Assembly (NCBI GenBank): GCA_945871335.1
Contig: CAMBWM010000002.1
Location: 1 to 34,619, forward strand
DNA from: Polaromonas sp. YR568
GTDB taxonomy: Bacteria > Pseudomonadota > Gammaproteobacteria > Burkholderiales > Burkholderiaceae
DNA length: 34,619 nucleotides
Direction of reading: 5' to 3'
The notes below the pieces were generated by a model. The model was not told where the DNA came from. It saw only the letters and a list, made by a program, of their open reading frames with translations, and did no database searches. Positions 15,517-23,375 of the stretch are shown piece after piece; the stretch's first letter is position 1; every line of letters starts with the position of its first letter. A program made the position numbers and the translations under genes.

Positions 15517-15542
15517 AGATTGCCGCATTACGGCTTTTTCAA
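15514..15542 (-). promoter_or_regulatory. Promoter of the eleven-gene minus-strand operon
   Basis: On the minus strand TTGAAA (complement of 15537-15542) and TCTAAT (complement of 15514-15519) are separated by exactly 17 nt. This is a good sigma-70 match about 100 nt upstream of the CMD-family start. The spacer holds a short inverted repeat, GCCG-CATTA-CGGC on the plus strand (15522-15534), a candidate operator. Confidence 0.55.
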
Positions 15543-15569
15543 TAGGGATTTTACCTATTGTTGACTCAC

Positions 15570-15598
15570 TTGAATTACAGAATTGTCTTAGTCATAAT
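15570..15598 (+). promoter_or_regulatory. Promoter of the divergent Bug receptor gene
   Basis: TTGAAT (15570-15575) and CATAAT (15593-15598) are 17 nt apart. The predicted transcript start near 15605 leaves a leader of about 20 nt with a strong Shine-Dalgarno AAAGGAGA and 7-nt spacing to the ATG at 15626. The -35 overlaps AATT-ACAG-AATT (15573-15584). Confidence 0.55.
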
Positions 15599-15625
15599 GA
15601 AATAATTATTTAAAGGAGACCGCCC

Positions 15626-16645
15626 ATGACCGCCTCGATCGACTCTAAGCCTCTAGCCCCTGAGGGTGCGCTGGGACGCCGCCCCGTTCTGGCCTACCTG
15701 GCCGGCTCTTCCCTGTGGGCCACTTCGGCGCACGCCCAAATCAATGACAACTACCCGAGCCGGCCGATTAAAATGATCGTTTCCTTCGCTCCCGGCAGCG
15801 CCACGGACACCGTTGCGCGCGTCTTTGGTCAAAAGATGGCGGCCATACTGGGTCAGGCTGTTGTGGTTGAAAACCGACCTGGTGCAGTGGGGATCATCGG
15901 GGCCGATGCCGTGGCCAAGGCGCAAAACGATGGCTACACCTTGCTGGTGGGCACCAACACCACCAATGCTGCCGTGAAGGCGCTTGTCAAGACGGTGCCC
16001 TACGACCCCGAGAAGGACTTCACGCCCATATCGTTCCTGGGCGTTCTGCCCCAAGTTTTGATGGTCAACCCTGAGCGCCCGTTCAAAACCCTGGCCGAAC
16101 TGCTGGCCCGGGCTCGCGAAAAACCCAATACCCTGACCTACTCTTGGACCAGTTCGGTGACGCGGGTATCGGCTGAGCTATTGGCCAGCATGGCCAAGGT
16201 CTCCTTCGTCAACGTGCCCTACAAAACCGGGGGCGCCGCCTTGACCGACCTGATCAGCGGACAGGTGGACTTCACCATCGTCGACACCATCGTGGCCCTG
16301 CCCCAGATCAAGGCTGGCAAACTGCGGGCACTGGCGGTAGCTTCGCCCGCGCGCATCTCGCAACTGCCGGATGTGCCGACAGTGGCTGAAGCGGCCAACT
16401 TGCCGGGCTATGAAATGATGGGGATTTTTGCGGCCTTTGGACCAGCCAACCTGCCGCCGAATGTGTTGGCCAAGCTCAACCAGGCGATTCGGCAGGCCGG
16501 CGAAGATCCAGATCTTCGCCGCACCTTTGCCCCCATGGGTCTGGACGTCCAGACCTCGACATCAGAGCAGTTGCGCACGCGCTTTCAACAAGAGGCGAGC
16601 AAATGGATACGAACGGCCTCTGGGGCCGGCATCGTACCCGAATAA
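15626..16645 (+). CDS. Bug/TctC-type periplasmic solute-binding receptor
   Basis: 339 residues. Bug proteins are periplasmic receptors, many for carboxylates, that serve tripartite tricarboxylate transporters or sensing systems. Seen: an N-terminal signal segment with paired arginines followed by a hydrophobic run (GRRPVLAYLAGSSL, 17-30) and a likely cleavage after AHA (34-36), then the family pattern YPSRPIKMIVSFAPGSATD, VVENRPGAVG, DGYTLLVG, and VPYKTGGAALTDLISGQVD. The paired arginines raise the possibility of Tat export. No TctA/TctB membrane genes are in the window. It diverges from the acyl-CoA operon and may deliver that pathway's substrate. It ends 8 nt from the convergent IclR gene, with no terminator visible. 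Confidence 0.92.
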   Translation: MTASIDSKPLAPEGALGRRPVLAYLAGSSLWATSAHAQINDNYPSRPIKMIVSFAPGSATDTVARVFGQKMAAILGQAVVVENRPGAVGIIGADAVAKAQNDGYTLLVGTNTTNAAVKALVKTVPYDPEKDFTPISFLGVLPQVLMVNPERPFKTLAELLARAREKPNTLTYSWTSSVTRVSAELLASMAKVSFVNVPYKTGGAALTDLISGQVDFTIVDTIVALPQIKAGKLRALAVASPARISQLPDVPTVAEAANLPGYEMMGIFAAFGPANLPPNVLAKLNQAIRQAGEDPDLRRTFAPMGLDVQTSTSEQLRTRFQQEASKWIRTASGAGIVPE

Positions 16646-16653
16646 GTCGCGGC

Positions 16654-17448
16654 TCAAGCGCCCAGGGCTTGCCGCAGCCGTGCGGCCAGATCGACCACGA
16701 GGCTGCCCATGCCCGGGGGGCAGTGTGGTCCCTGGCCCGATGCGTCGGCCAGACTCAGCTCCACGGCCATGATCGGGTGATCTTCAACCCCGCGCACGGT
16801 GGCAGCGCAGCGCAACCTAGCGTCATCCGGTTCGGGGGGTAAAAAGCAATGACCTTTTTCTTCGAGCTGCTGGAAAGATCGATAGATGGAGCCCAGCAAA
16901 CCAGCCCCCGAACCGCCTTGCGACTCCAGCCGTTCGAACACGGCAGCGCGAAAGTTCATGGGCGAGCGCCACAGCAGAGCGTGCCCGGCGGCGCAGGTGG
17001 CCAAATCGCGCAGCTGCCCGATCCGACGCGACTCCATCGGCCCCGTCATGGTCAAGCAAACGCTGAAGTTGCGGTCGAGCGCATCGAGGCGCACGATCAG
17101 GCCGGGCTCGAGCATGGCACTGGAAAAAACCTCTGGCGCCAAGCTAACCGCCCGAACGCTCTCGGCTGCCGCACGCCCGAGCAGCAACACGCCGACATCC
17201 GGGGCATAGGAAGCACCGTCGTCCAGGACGCGCAGCATCCGGTAACCGGCCAGTGTTCGCAGCAGGCGCTCGGCCATAGCATTTTGGCAGCCCAGTTGCT
17301 GGGCCACGCGGGTGACGCTGAGAACCTGCTGCGAGGCCGACAGCATACGCATGATCTCAATGCCACGCGCCAGTCCGCTGGCCTCTTCGGTGACCGCATC
17401 GACCTTCAGGCTGGAGGCCTCTACCTCGCTGCGCGATCTTCTGGCCAA
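16654..17448 (-). CDS. IclR-family transcriptional regulator (first of two)
   Basis: 264 residues. An N-terminal winged helix-turn-helix (about 25-85: SVTRVAQQLGCQNAMAERLL) is followed by an effector domain with VLLLGRAAAES and CAAGHALLW, the layout of IclR regulators that bind small aromatic or aliphatic acids. Conservation of the C-terminal part is weaker than in textbook members. It is the last gene of the flavoprotein/Bug minus-strand group, 13 nt after a second IclR gene. Likely controls this group and perhaps the divergent catabolic operons, but the target is unknown. Confidence 0.85.
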   Translation of the reverse strand: MARRSRSEVEASSLKVDAVTEEASGLARGIEIMRMLSASQQVLSVTRVAQQLGCQNAMAERLLRTLAGYRMLRVLDDGASYAPDVGVLLLGRAAAESVRAVSLAPEVFSSAMLEPGLIVRLDALDRNFSVCLTMTGPMESRRIGQLRDLATCAAGHALLWRSPMNFRAAVFERLESQGGSGAGLLGSIYRSFQQLEEKGHCFLPPEPDDARLRCAATVRGVEDHPIMAVELSLADASGQGPHCPPGMGSLVVDLAARLRQALGA

Positions 17449-17461
17449 GAGTCACTCTCCT

Positions 17462-18283
17462 TTAGTCATACGTCCCGGCAGGGACGGCGGCTATCAGCGA
17501 TTCAATATCGCGCCGCATGGTCAGAAAATCTTCCATCACGCGCTGTTGCAGCACGGTAGACGTGAATTGGGAGGTCGGGGCCGCTACCCCCAATGCAAAC
17601 CGGGTCAGGCGGCCCTGTGACCACAGGCCTACCCCTAAACCATTGACGCCCGACTCCAGATTTTCGAAGCCTACGTAGACGCCTTCAGCGCTCAGCTGCT
17701 GCGACTCTGTCTGAAGTTGGGCGATGACCGATTTGGCACGCTCGCCCAGGCGCTGCGACAGTCTGGTCAGCACGTTATCTCGCTCGGCGGCCGAGGCCAC
17801 CGCGAACCAGGCACGACCAACGGCCGACATGGCCAGCGGCAATCGTGAACCTTGGAAAATGCGCATGCTCAGCAGGCTGTCCTCACGCTGATAGGCTTCC
17901 AAGCAGACCATGGAGGTCTCATTGCGTTCGGTGATGATGGCCACGCCGCCGTGCTTCTGGACGAAAGCCTTGAGCGCCTGGCGCGCCTGCGCCAGCGGAG
18001 ATGCACTGGCGAAGGCATCAAAACCGAGTGAAAGCGCTGACAGGGACAAGCGGTAGCGACCATGCCGCGGAGAAAAAAACAACAACCCCAAGGCCGTCAG
18101 CGAGTTGGTCAGCCGCGATACAGTGGGCCGTGGCAGGTCGCAACGCTCCGAGATGTCCTGGTTGGAGAGCCAATCGTTGCGCGGCACAAAGGCCTGCAAT
18201 ACGCTCAGCCCCCGGGCCAGCACCTTGACTTGCTCGGACCGGCTGTCAGAGTCTATGGGGGAAATCAGCGTATTGCTCAGCAC
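17462..18283 (-). CDS. IclR-family transcriptional regulator (second of two)
   Basis: 273 residues. The DNA-binding part is a clear IclR winged helix: VLARGLSVLQAF (about 21-32), then LSNQDISERCDLPRPTVSRL and YRLSLSALSLG. The effector domain shows LPLAMSAVGRAWFA and GLGVGLWSQGRLTRFALGVAAP, close to family consensus. It differs clearly from the adjacent IclR gene, so the pair is not a recent duplication. It lies 21 nt after the FNDWY-protein gene, in the same direction as the flavoprotein and Bug genes. Aromatic- or terpenoid-acid responsive regulation is plausible. Confidence 0.9.
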   Translation of the reverse strand: MLSNTLISPIDSDSRSEQVKVLARGLSVLQAFVPRNDWLSNQDISERCDLPRPTVSRLTNSLTALGLLFFSPRHGRYRLSLSALSLGFDAFASASPLAQARQALKAFVQKHGGVAIITERNETSMVCLEAYQREDSLLSMRIFQGSRLPLAMSAVGRAWFAVASAAERDNVLTRLSQRLGERAKSVIAQLQTESQQLSAEGVYVGFENLESGVNGLGVGLWSQGRLTRFALGVAAPTSQFTSTVLQQRVMEDFLTMRRDIESLIAAVPAGTYD

Positions 18284-18304
18284 AGTTGCCCTTGTTGTGA
18301 CTGG

Positions 18305-18928
18305 TCAGTGCTGCTTGAATACACCAGCCAGATGACCTCGCACCCAATGTGGCGCATATTCGTTAACAACATCGATTTTGTCGGAAAAAGGGCTAAAGAC
18401 TCCCGATTCGATCGGGTCGGTGACAAGACTGTGTGTCGACTCAACCAAGACCAGGTAGTCCAGGCGCGTGGGCTCGCCTGTTCTGAAGACCCGCACCTGC
18501 TTGACGCCCGCACAGCCTTCGTAACCCAGTCTGGCCAACCGAATCAGTTCAAGCTCTAATTCTAAGGTAACGCCCCGCAGCCTTATCAGCAGCAATCGAG
18601 CGAAAACCCCTGTGGCGGCTCGGCCGGGATAAACCTGTTCGCCGGCGGCTCGGTACTGGCCCCGCACACGGTTGAGCACCCGTTTGGACCAGGGGCTGAA
18701 GTTGTCGCCTGACACGTCCAGATAGCCGGGGGATTCAAGTACGCTGACATGCTCGAGGTCATAGACAGCCAGATAGCGCGGCCAGCCTTTGACGCAAACC
18801 ATGCGCAGCCCGTTGATAAAACCGGGTATCGCCCGGCGCTCGGGCACATGCTCGTTGTCATACCAGTCGTTGAACTCCTCCTCCAGCACTGCGGGTGGCT
18901 CCATGGTCACCAAGAGAATTCCGTTCAT
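18305..18928 (-). CDS. FNDWY-motif protein, predicted two-domain alpha/beta-barrel (N-half conserved)
   Basis: 207 residues, function unknown. Residues 18-30 read EFNDWYDNEHVPE, followed by IPGF (34-37). This resembles the EthD/dimeric alpha-beta barrel superfamily, whose members include ring-modifying and oxygenase-like enzymes. The second half lacks that motif but keeps similar strand-like stretches (LLLIRLRG, YLVLVES). Two further genes here (26633 and 28375) carry the same motif in their second half. It is positioned between a flavoprotein gene and an IclR gene, 21-26 nt from each. A role in the same pathway, as a small isomerase, cyclase or binding protein, is inferred; no catalytic chemistry can be stated. 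Confidence 0.65.
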   Translation of the reverse strand: MNGILLVTMEPPAVLEEEFNDWYDNEHVPERRAIPGFINGLRMVCVKGWPRYLAVYDLEHVSVLESPGYLDVSGDNFSPWSKRVLNRVRGQYRAAGEQVYPGRAATGVFARLLLIRLRGVTLELELELIRLARLGYEGCAGVKQVRVFRTGEPTRLDYLVLVESTHSLVTDPIESGVFSPFSDKIDVVNEYAPHWVRGHLAGVFKQH

Positions 18929-18954
18929 GACTTTCCTTCAATGCTTATTGATTT

Positions 18955-20400
18955 TCAGGCGCCAGCCAAGCTCTGCAGAGACGGCTCGGCATTCGCGCTC
19001 CCCTCGGCGGCGATGCTTTGCGCCGCACGCAAGCCCATGACCCCGGCTTTGAGCAAACCACCGATATAACCCGTCTGAGGGCCGCCTTCGAGTCCACCCG
19101 TGCAGGCGCCGGCCGCATAAAGCCCCGGAACGGTGTTGCCGTCTTCACGCAGCACGCGCGCATCCCCGTCGATATGGATGCCGCCCATGGTGTAAGTGAT
19201 GCCCGCGCACAAGGGGACTGCATAAAAAGGCGCCTGCACCAGCGGCAGGGCTAGATAAGGGCTGCTCGTCCTGCGGGGCTGGCCTGTCGGCATCACGCCG
19301 GCACGCAGCGCGGCGTTGTAGGTCGCCACTGTGGCTAGTGTGGCCGGCGGCAGCTGTGCACGTGCGCAAACTTGTTCGAGTGTGGGCTGACAAAAAATCG
19401 TGGCGCCGCCAATCACCAGATTGGGGTTGGGCGGCACCAACCTTTGCGTGGCAGGACCGCTCCAGGTGGCGTGGTCGAACAGCGCAAACGTGCTTAAGGG
19501 TTGCTCGAGCCTGGCCATGGCGTTGGCGATGAAGACGCCGCCCAAGCCTTCATCGACAAAACGCCGGCCCATACCGTCGACCACGATGCCGCTGGTGGCA
19601 ATGGTGTCGATCATGGGGTAGGGCCAAAGCTGGTCCGAATGCATGGCGTCGCGGCTCAGCACATGGCCATAAAAGGCCTGCGGATGAATCAGAGCAGCAC
19701 CTACATCTAGAGCCATGAGCAAGCCATCGCCCATGCCGGTGCCCGCTCCACGCTGCTTGATGGCAGCAGGATCGGGCGTTATATAGCGGCGCATCAATTC
19801 GGCATTGCCCTGAAAGCCGCCGTCAGCCAGCACCACGGCACGCGCTTGGTAATTGACGGTCCGCCCATCCGGCGCACTGGCCACCAATCCAACGCATCGA
19901 CCGCCCCGAATCTGCAAACTGCGGGCACGCATGCCCAGGTGGATTTGCCCGCCCCTGGCCAGCAAGCCGGCACTGATGCGGCGCATCATTACGTCGCCGC
20001 CGCGGCCGGGCCACTGCAAGCCAGGGCGATTTTGTGGCGGTGGAGCCAGCGTCCACTTGTGATATTCATAGCCGCTGGCGGTGAGAAATTGCACGCCATG
20101 GCCCTGCAACCACCGCACCAGTTGGCGACCATCTCGAGCGACGGCCTGAACCTGCTGCGGGTTGGAAAAACCGCCCGTGGCCTTGTCAATGGCAGAGCAC
20201 AACTCCTGCTCGGGCCGCATGACCTGTTGGTACGCGGCATGGATCACGCCGCCAGACATTCGGGAATTGCACAAGTAAGACGACTCGGCGCCTCTTTCGA
20301 GTACCACCGCCCGCAGTCCCAGTTCGCTGGCCCGCAGGCCAGCCGCTAGGCCGGCCAACCCGCCACCGACGATCGCCAGGTCAAAAAAGGGGCTTCCCAT
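18955..20400 (-). CDS. FAD-dependent oxidoreductase, fumarate reductase/TcuA-like flavoprotein
   Basis: 481 residues. The N-terminus has the FAD dinucleotide motif IVGGGLAGLAAGLRASE (10-26) with Glu35 to bind ribose, then CNSRMSGG. Near the C-terminus is the typical VPGLYAAGACTGGLEGGPQTGYIGG closing motif of the fumarate reductase/succinate dehydrogenase flavoprotein family, which includes tricarballylate and ketosteroid dehydrogenases. No signal peptide is seen, so it should be cytoplasmic. The reaction is probably dehydrogenation or reduction of a C=C bond next to a carbonyl or carboxyl group. A Bug gene lies upstream (28-nt gap) and the FNDWY gene downstream (26-nt gap). Confidence 0.88.
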   Translation of the reverse strand: MGSPFFDLAIVGGGLAGLAAGLRASELGLRAVVLERGAESSYLCNSRMSGGVIHAAYQQVMRPEQELCSAIDKATGGFSNPQQVQAVARDGRQLVRWLQGHGVQFLTASGYEYHKWTLAPPPQNRPGLQWPGRGGDVMMRRISAGLLARGGQIHLGMRARSLQIRGGRCVGLVASAPDGRTVNYQARAVVLADGGFQGNAELMRRYITPDPAAIKQRGAGTGMGDGLLMALDVGAALIHPQAFYGHVLSRDAMHSDQLWPYPMIDTIATSGIVVDGMGRRFVDEGLGGVFIANAMARLEQPLSTFALFDHATWSGPATQRLVPPNPNLVIGGATIFCQPTLEQVCARAQLPPATLATVATYNAALRAGVMPTGQPRRTSSPYLALPLVQAPFYAVPLCAGITYTMGGIHIDGDARVLREDGNTVPGLYAAGACTGGLEGGPQTGYIGGLLKAGVMGLRAAQSIAAEGSANAEPSLQSLAGA

Positions 20401-20427
20401 GTTGAGGCCGACGACCAGCAGGTTTGA

Positions 20428-21435
20428 TCAGTCGTTCACCTGCGAATTGGTCGCAACGATGACCTTGCGCCATTTTTCGACTTCGCTGCGGATGAAAGCC
20501 TCTGCTTCGGCCGGCGTGGAGGGTTGCGGGACAGCGCCAAGTTTGATCAATGAGTTGACAAATTCGGGGTCGGCCAGCGCCTTGCGCGTCTCTGCGTTAA
20601 GACGCGTGACCAGCTCACGGGGCATCTTGGGTGGGCCAATCAGTGCATACCAGGTACTCGTCGTGTGATTGGGAACGCCAGACTCGATGGCGGTAGGCAC
20701 ATTGGGCGCCAGCACACTGCGTTGATCACTGGCAATGGCCAGCACGCGAATTTTGTTGGTATCAAGATAAGGCGTGACGGTGCCTATGCCTGTGACAATG
20801 AGTTGCACATCATTGGCAAGCAAAGCCATCATGCCTGGGGCTGCGCCCTTGTAGGGAATACGCTGCAACTCGATCCCGGTTGAACGCAAAAACAGCTCCG
20901 TGGCCAAATAGGTACCGCTGGCTGAGGTGGAATAGTTCATCTGCCCTTTTCTGGCTTTCGCGTAGGCGATGAACTCCTGCAAGGTCTTGACCGGCAAGGA
21001 CGAATTGACAGCGATCACGTTCGGGATGTCACAGTACATGGAGATGATGGAGAAGTCAGATACGGAATCAATACCTGACTTCTTGAACATATGCTGATTA
21101 ACCGCGTGCGCGGCCGATGCAAAGTACAGCGTATAGCCATCAGGCTCGGAGCGTGCCACGTTTTGCGAAGCCAGCAAGCTGTCAGCGCCTGTGCGCAAGT
21201 CCACGTAAACCGGGTTGTTGAGCTGGGCCGAAAGCCGCTGGGCCAGGGCACGACCCATGATTTCGGTGACGCCGCCGGCGGCAAAACCGACCACCAGCCG
21301 GATCGGCTTGTTGGGCCAGGATTGCGTTGCCGCAGACTGAGCGGCCGCCGGCATGGCGGCCGCCATGGACAAGACCAAGCCGGACAAAAGCACTTTGCCC
21401 AACTGTGTCAGCCGATGCGTGAAGGTAAATTTCAT
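20428..21435 (-). CDS. Bug/TctC-type periplasmic receptor between two flavoprotein genes
   Basis: 335 residues from the ATG at 21435, which has AAAAAGGAGA at ideal spacing; an in-frame ATG 24 nt upstream is rejected because it lies before that ribosome binding site. Signal peptide: basic start then VLLSGLVLSMAAAMPAAA (18-35), with cleavage near AAA-Q. Mature protein: WPNKPIRLVVGFAAGGVTEIMGR; the usual Thr-Asp of the family is Thr-Glu here. Later DGYTLYFASAA, IPYKGAAPGMMALLANDV and PTAIESGVP are typical. It is flanked by two flavoprotein genes and so probably binds their substrate or its precursor. Confidence 0.92.
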   Translation of the reverse strand: MKFTFTHRLTQLGKVLLSGLVLSMAAAMPAAAQSAATQSWPNKPIRLVVGFAAGGVTEIMGRALAQRLSAQLNNPVYVDLRTGADSLLASQNVARSEPDGYTLYFASAAHAVNQHMFKKSGIDSVSDFSIISMYCDIPNVIAVNSSLPVKTLQEFIAYAKARKGQMNYSTSASGTYLATELFLRSTGIELQRIPYKGAAPGMMALLANDVQLIVTGIGTVTPYLDTNKIRVLAIASDQRSVLAPNVPTAIESGVPNHTTSTWYALIGPPKMPRELVTRLNAETRKALADPEFVNSLIKLGAVPQPSTPAEAEAFIRSEVEKWRKVIVATNSQVND

Positions 21436-21462
21436 ACGTTTCTCCTTTTTAAAGATCAAGTT

Positions 21463-22980
21463 TCAGGGGGTGAGAGACTCAAATGCGGCATTGCGGCCCG
21501 CAAGCCGCCCCGAGGTGAAAGCCCAGCCCAAATGGTGGCCATGGCCCTCGAGTACCAATCCACCTTGGCCAGTGGAGCCGGCGGCATACAGACCCGGTAT
21601 GACCAGCCCTTCGCGATTGATGACCCGCAGTGATTCGTCAACCGCCAGTCCTCCATCGGTGAAGGTCACAAACAATCTGGCCGGCCCCAGCAAGACCCAC
21701 GGACCCGCATGCAGGTGCGCGGGCGAGCCGTCAGCAGGGGGCGCGTCAGAGCGGCGCTTGTTGACCGCCTCAACGGCAGCCGTCAGCCTGGCCGGGTCCA
21801 TGCCGGCCTTGGCCGCCAAACCGGCAATCGAGGTGTCGGTGTGAAACAAATCCGGCCGGTTGCTGCTGTAGTCGGCCAGGTAGGCGTAGGCCACGCCCGG
21901 GGCAGTGGAGATGTAGTTGGGCCACTGGACGAAGGCGTTGGCGATGCTGGCATCAAACAACACGTAGGCGCTGTGCTCGGTGCGTGCGCTCAGCAGGGCC
22001 TTGCGGTCCTGATTCCAATCGCTGATCAGTTCTCCGTCGGGCGCCACCATGATGGCGCCAGCCTTAAACAGGGCGTCAGACGGCTCCATCACGGTGACCA
22101 GAAACTTCATCAGAAAAGGGCGCAGTAAGGCCATTGGCAAGTTGTCCATGCAAAACTTGACAAAGCGCGCCAGCGAGGTCGAAGCGGGTAGCGCCTCGGC
22201 CAGGCTGCGGCGCGGGGGCGGTACGAAGCGCACACCGATGTGTGCCAGATGCCCGTTGATGATGTAGGCTCCCAGGCGCTGGGCCATGGTGTGCCCGTCG
22301 CCCGTGCTGTAGATGTTGATCGGGGCAATGCGGGCGGCCGATTCGGAAATCAATTGCTGCTTGAGTTCCTTGCTGGCGCTGTAATCACCGCTGGCCAACA
22401 CCACGGCACCCTTGGCCCGGATGCGCAGCTCAGCGCCCGAATCATCGTCAGCGACAACGCCGCAAACCCGGCCACCTTCTTCGATCAGATCAGTCACGCG
22501 CACACCGGTGCGGATCTCTACCCCGAGCCGAAGTGCCTCCTTGCGGCAGTGCGCAATGTAGGCGCGCGAGTTGGGAATCACGTTGTGCATGCGCGGTTGA
22601 CGGTGGGGTGGCTCGGGCATGGGTCCAAAAAACTGCACGCCCAAACCAATAAGCCAGCGCAAGGTATCGGGCACGCGGCTGGTCAGGATTTGGCGCAAGC
22701 CCGGGTTGTCCTCGCATTGGAGGTGCTGGGCAAACTTGGGGATGTCTTCGAAGTGGCCAGAGGGCGCGTCCTTGATCCCTTTAGCAATCTGGTGTGGCGT
22801 GGCCGTGGCGCTGATAGAGCCGATGGACCAGGCTGTAGTGCCGCCGAGTTGGGGCGCCTTTTCTAGCAAGATCACGCGTCTGCCCACCGAGGCTGCCTCG
22901 ATGGCCGCTGCCAGCCCGGAACCGCCGCCGCCGACAACAATCACATCGGGTGCCTGCTCCATTTGTTGTGTCGATTGCAT
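21463..22980 (-). CDS. FAD-dependent oxidoreductase, ketosteroid-dehydrogenase/fumarate-reductase type
   Basis: 505 residues from the ATG at 22980, preceded closely by GGGGAG; a start at 22962 (MEQAP) is possible but has no ribosome binding site. FAD motif: VIVVGGGGSGLAAAIEAA (13-30) and Glu40, then LGGTTAWSIGSI, a pattern of 3-ketosteroid delta1-dehydrogenase and fumarate reductase relatives. The end has VIPGLYAAGSTGQGGLVLEGHGHHLGWAFTSGRLAG, the usual FAD-closing segment. It would introduce or remove a C=C bond in a keto- or carboxyl-bearing substrate. First gene of the minus-strand group and 27 nt ahead of the Bug gene. The other flavoprotein here has a different middle part, so the two are not simple duplicates. 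Confidence 0.88.
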   Translation of the reverse strand: MQSTQQMEQAPDVIVVGGGGSGLAAAIEAASVGRRVILLEKAPQLGGTTAWSIGSISATATPHQIAKGIKDAPSGHFEDIPKFAQHLQCEDNPGLRQILTSRVPDTLRWLIGLGVQFFGPMPEPPHRQPRMHNVIPNSRAYIAHCRKEALRLGVEIRTGVRVTDLIEEGGRVCGVVADDDSGAELRIRAKGAVVLASGDYSASKELKQQLISESAARIAPINIYSTGDGHTMAQRLGAYIINGHLAHIGVRFVPPPRRSLAEALPASTSLARFVKFCMDNLPMALLRPFLMKFLVTVMEPSDALFKAGAIMVAPDGELISDWNQDRKALLSARTEHSAYVLFDASIANAFVQWPNYISTAPGVAYAYLADYSSNRPDLFHTDTSIAGLAAKAGMDPARLTAAVEAVNKRRSDAPPADGSPAHLHAGPWVLLGPARLFVTFTDGGLAVDESLRVINREGLVIPGLYAAGSTGQGGLVLEGHGHHLGWAFTSGRLAGRNAAFESLTP

Positions 22981-23375
22981 CAACTCCCCTATTGGTATAA
23001 ATCTGCCAGCCCGCAGCGCAGCCAGTCCACGCCCTAGCTCAATTAGAGGGGGCGCCGGTCTGTGCACGCAGAGCATCGCCTGCGCAACGCCTGCCACGCC
23101 AGCGATCAGCCCGATCCGCAAACAGGGACGCAATCCGATTCAAGAATCCGAGTCTCATATGCGTTTGCCTCAAGATTGCCGACCACTCAACATTTTGGAC
23201 TTGGGTGTTTTAAAATGAAATTCATCTTATTGCTATTGCAAAATAAAGCAACCCATGGTTTTCCCGAATGAAGTCATAATTAATTGTGATTTCAATGAAG
23301 TGGAATTACTATTGCTTTTATGAAATACGAGAAATTAATGGGCGCCAGGAGAGCAGGCGCGGAAGGGCCCCAGAC
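22981..23375. other. Intergenic region between two divergent catabolic gene groups
   Basis: No credible gene in 395 nt. The left part is GC-rich; from about 23200 it is AT-rich. Palindromes: GATTC-AA-GAATC (23137-23148) and ATGAA-A-TTCAT (23215-23225). A plausible plus-strand promoter is at 23284-23312. The minus-strand flavoprotein gene should start here too, and TTTATA (minus strand, about 22995-23005) is a weak -10 candidate. The related site TGAAATACGAGAAATTA at 23321-23337 resembles one at 15501-15517. Confidence 0.5.
23284..23312 (+). promoter_or_regulatory. Putative promoter of the plus-strand catabolic operon
   Basis: TTGTGA (23284-23289) and TACTAT (23307-23312) with a 17-nt spacer. 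The predicted transcript starts near 23319, just before the AT-rich site at 23321-23337, a position suited to a repressor. GGAAGGG at 23361 precedes the crotonase ATG. Confidence 0.4.

Noticed and set aside
22981..23133. Upstream extension of the flavoprotein gene that looks like a hydrophobic leader
   Set aside because: Its start has no ribosome binding site, while GGGGAG stands before the ATG at 22980. The FAD motif normally lies close to the N-terminus, as it does from 22980.
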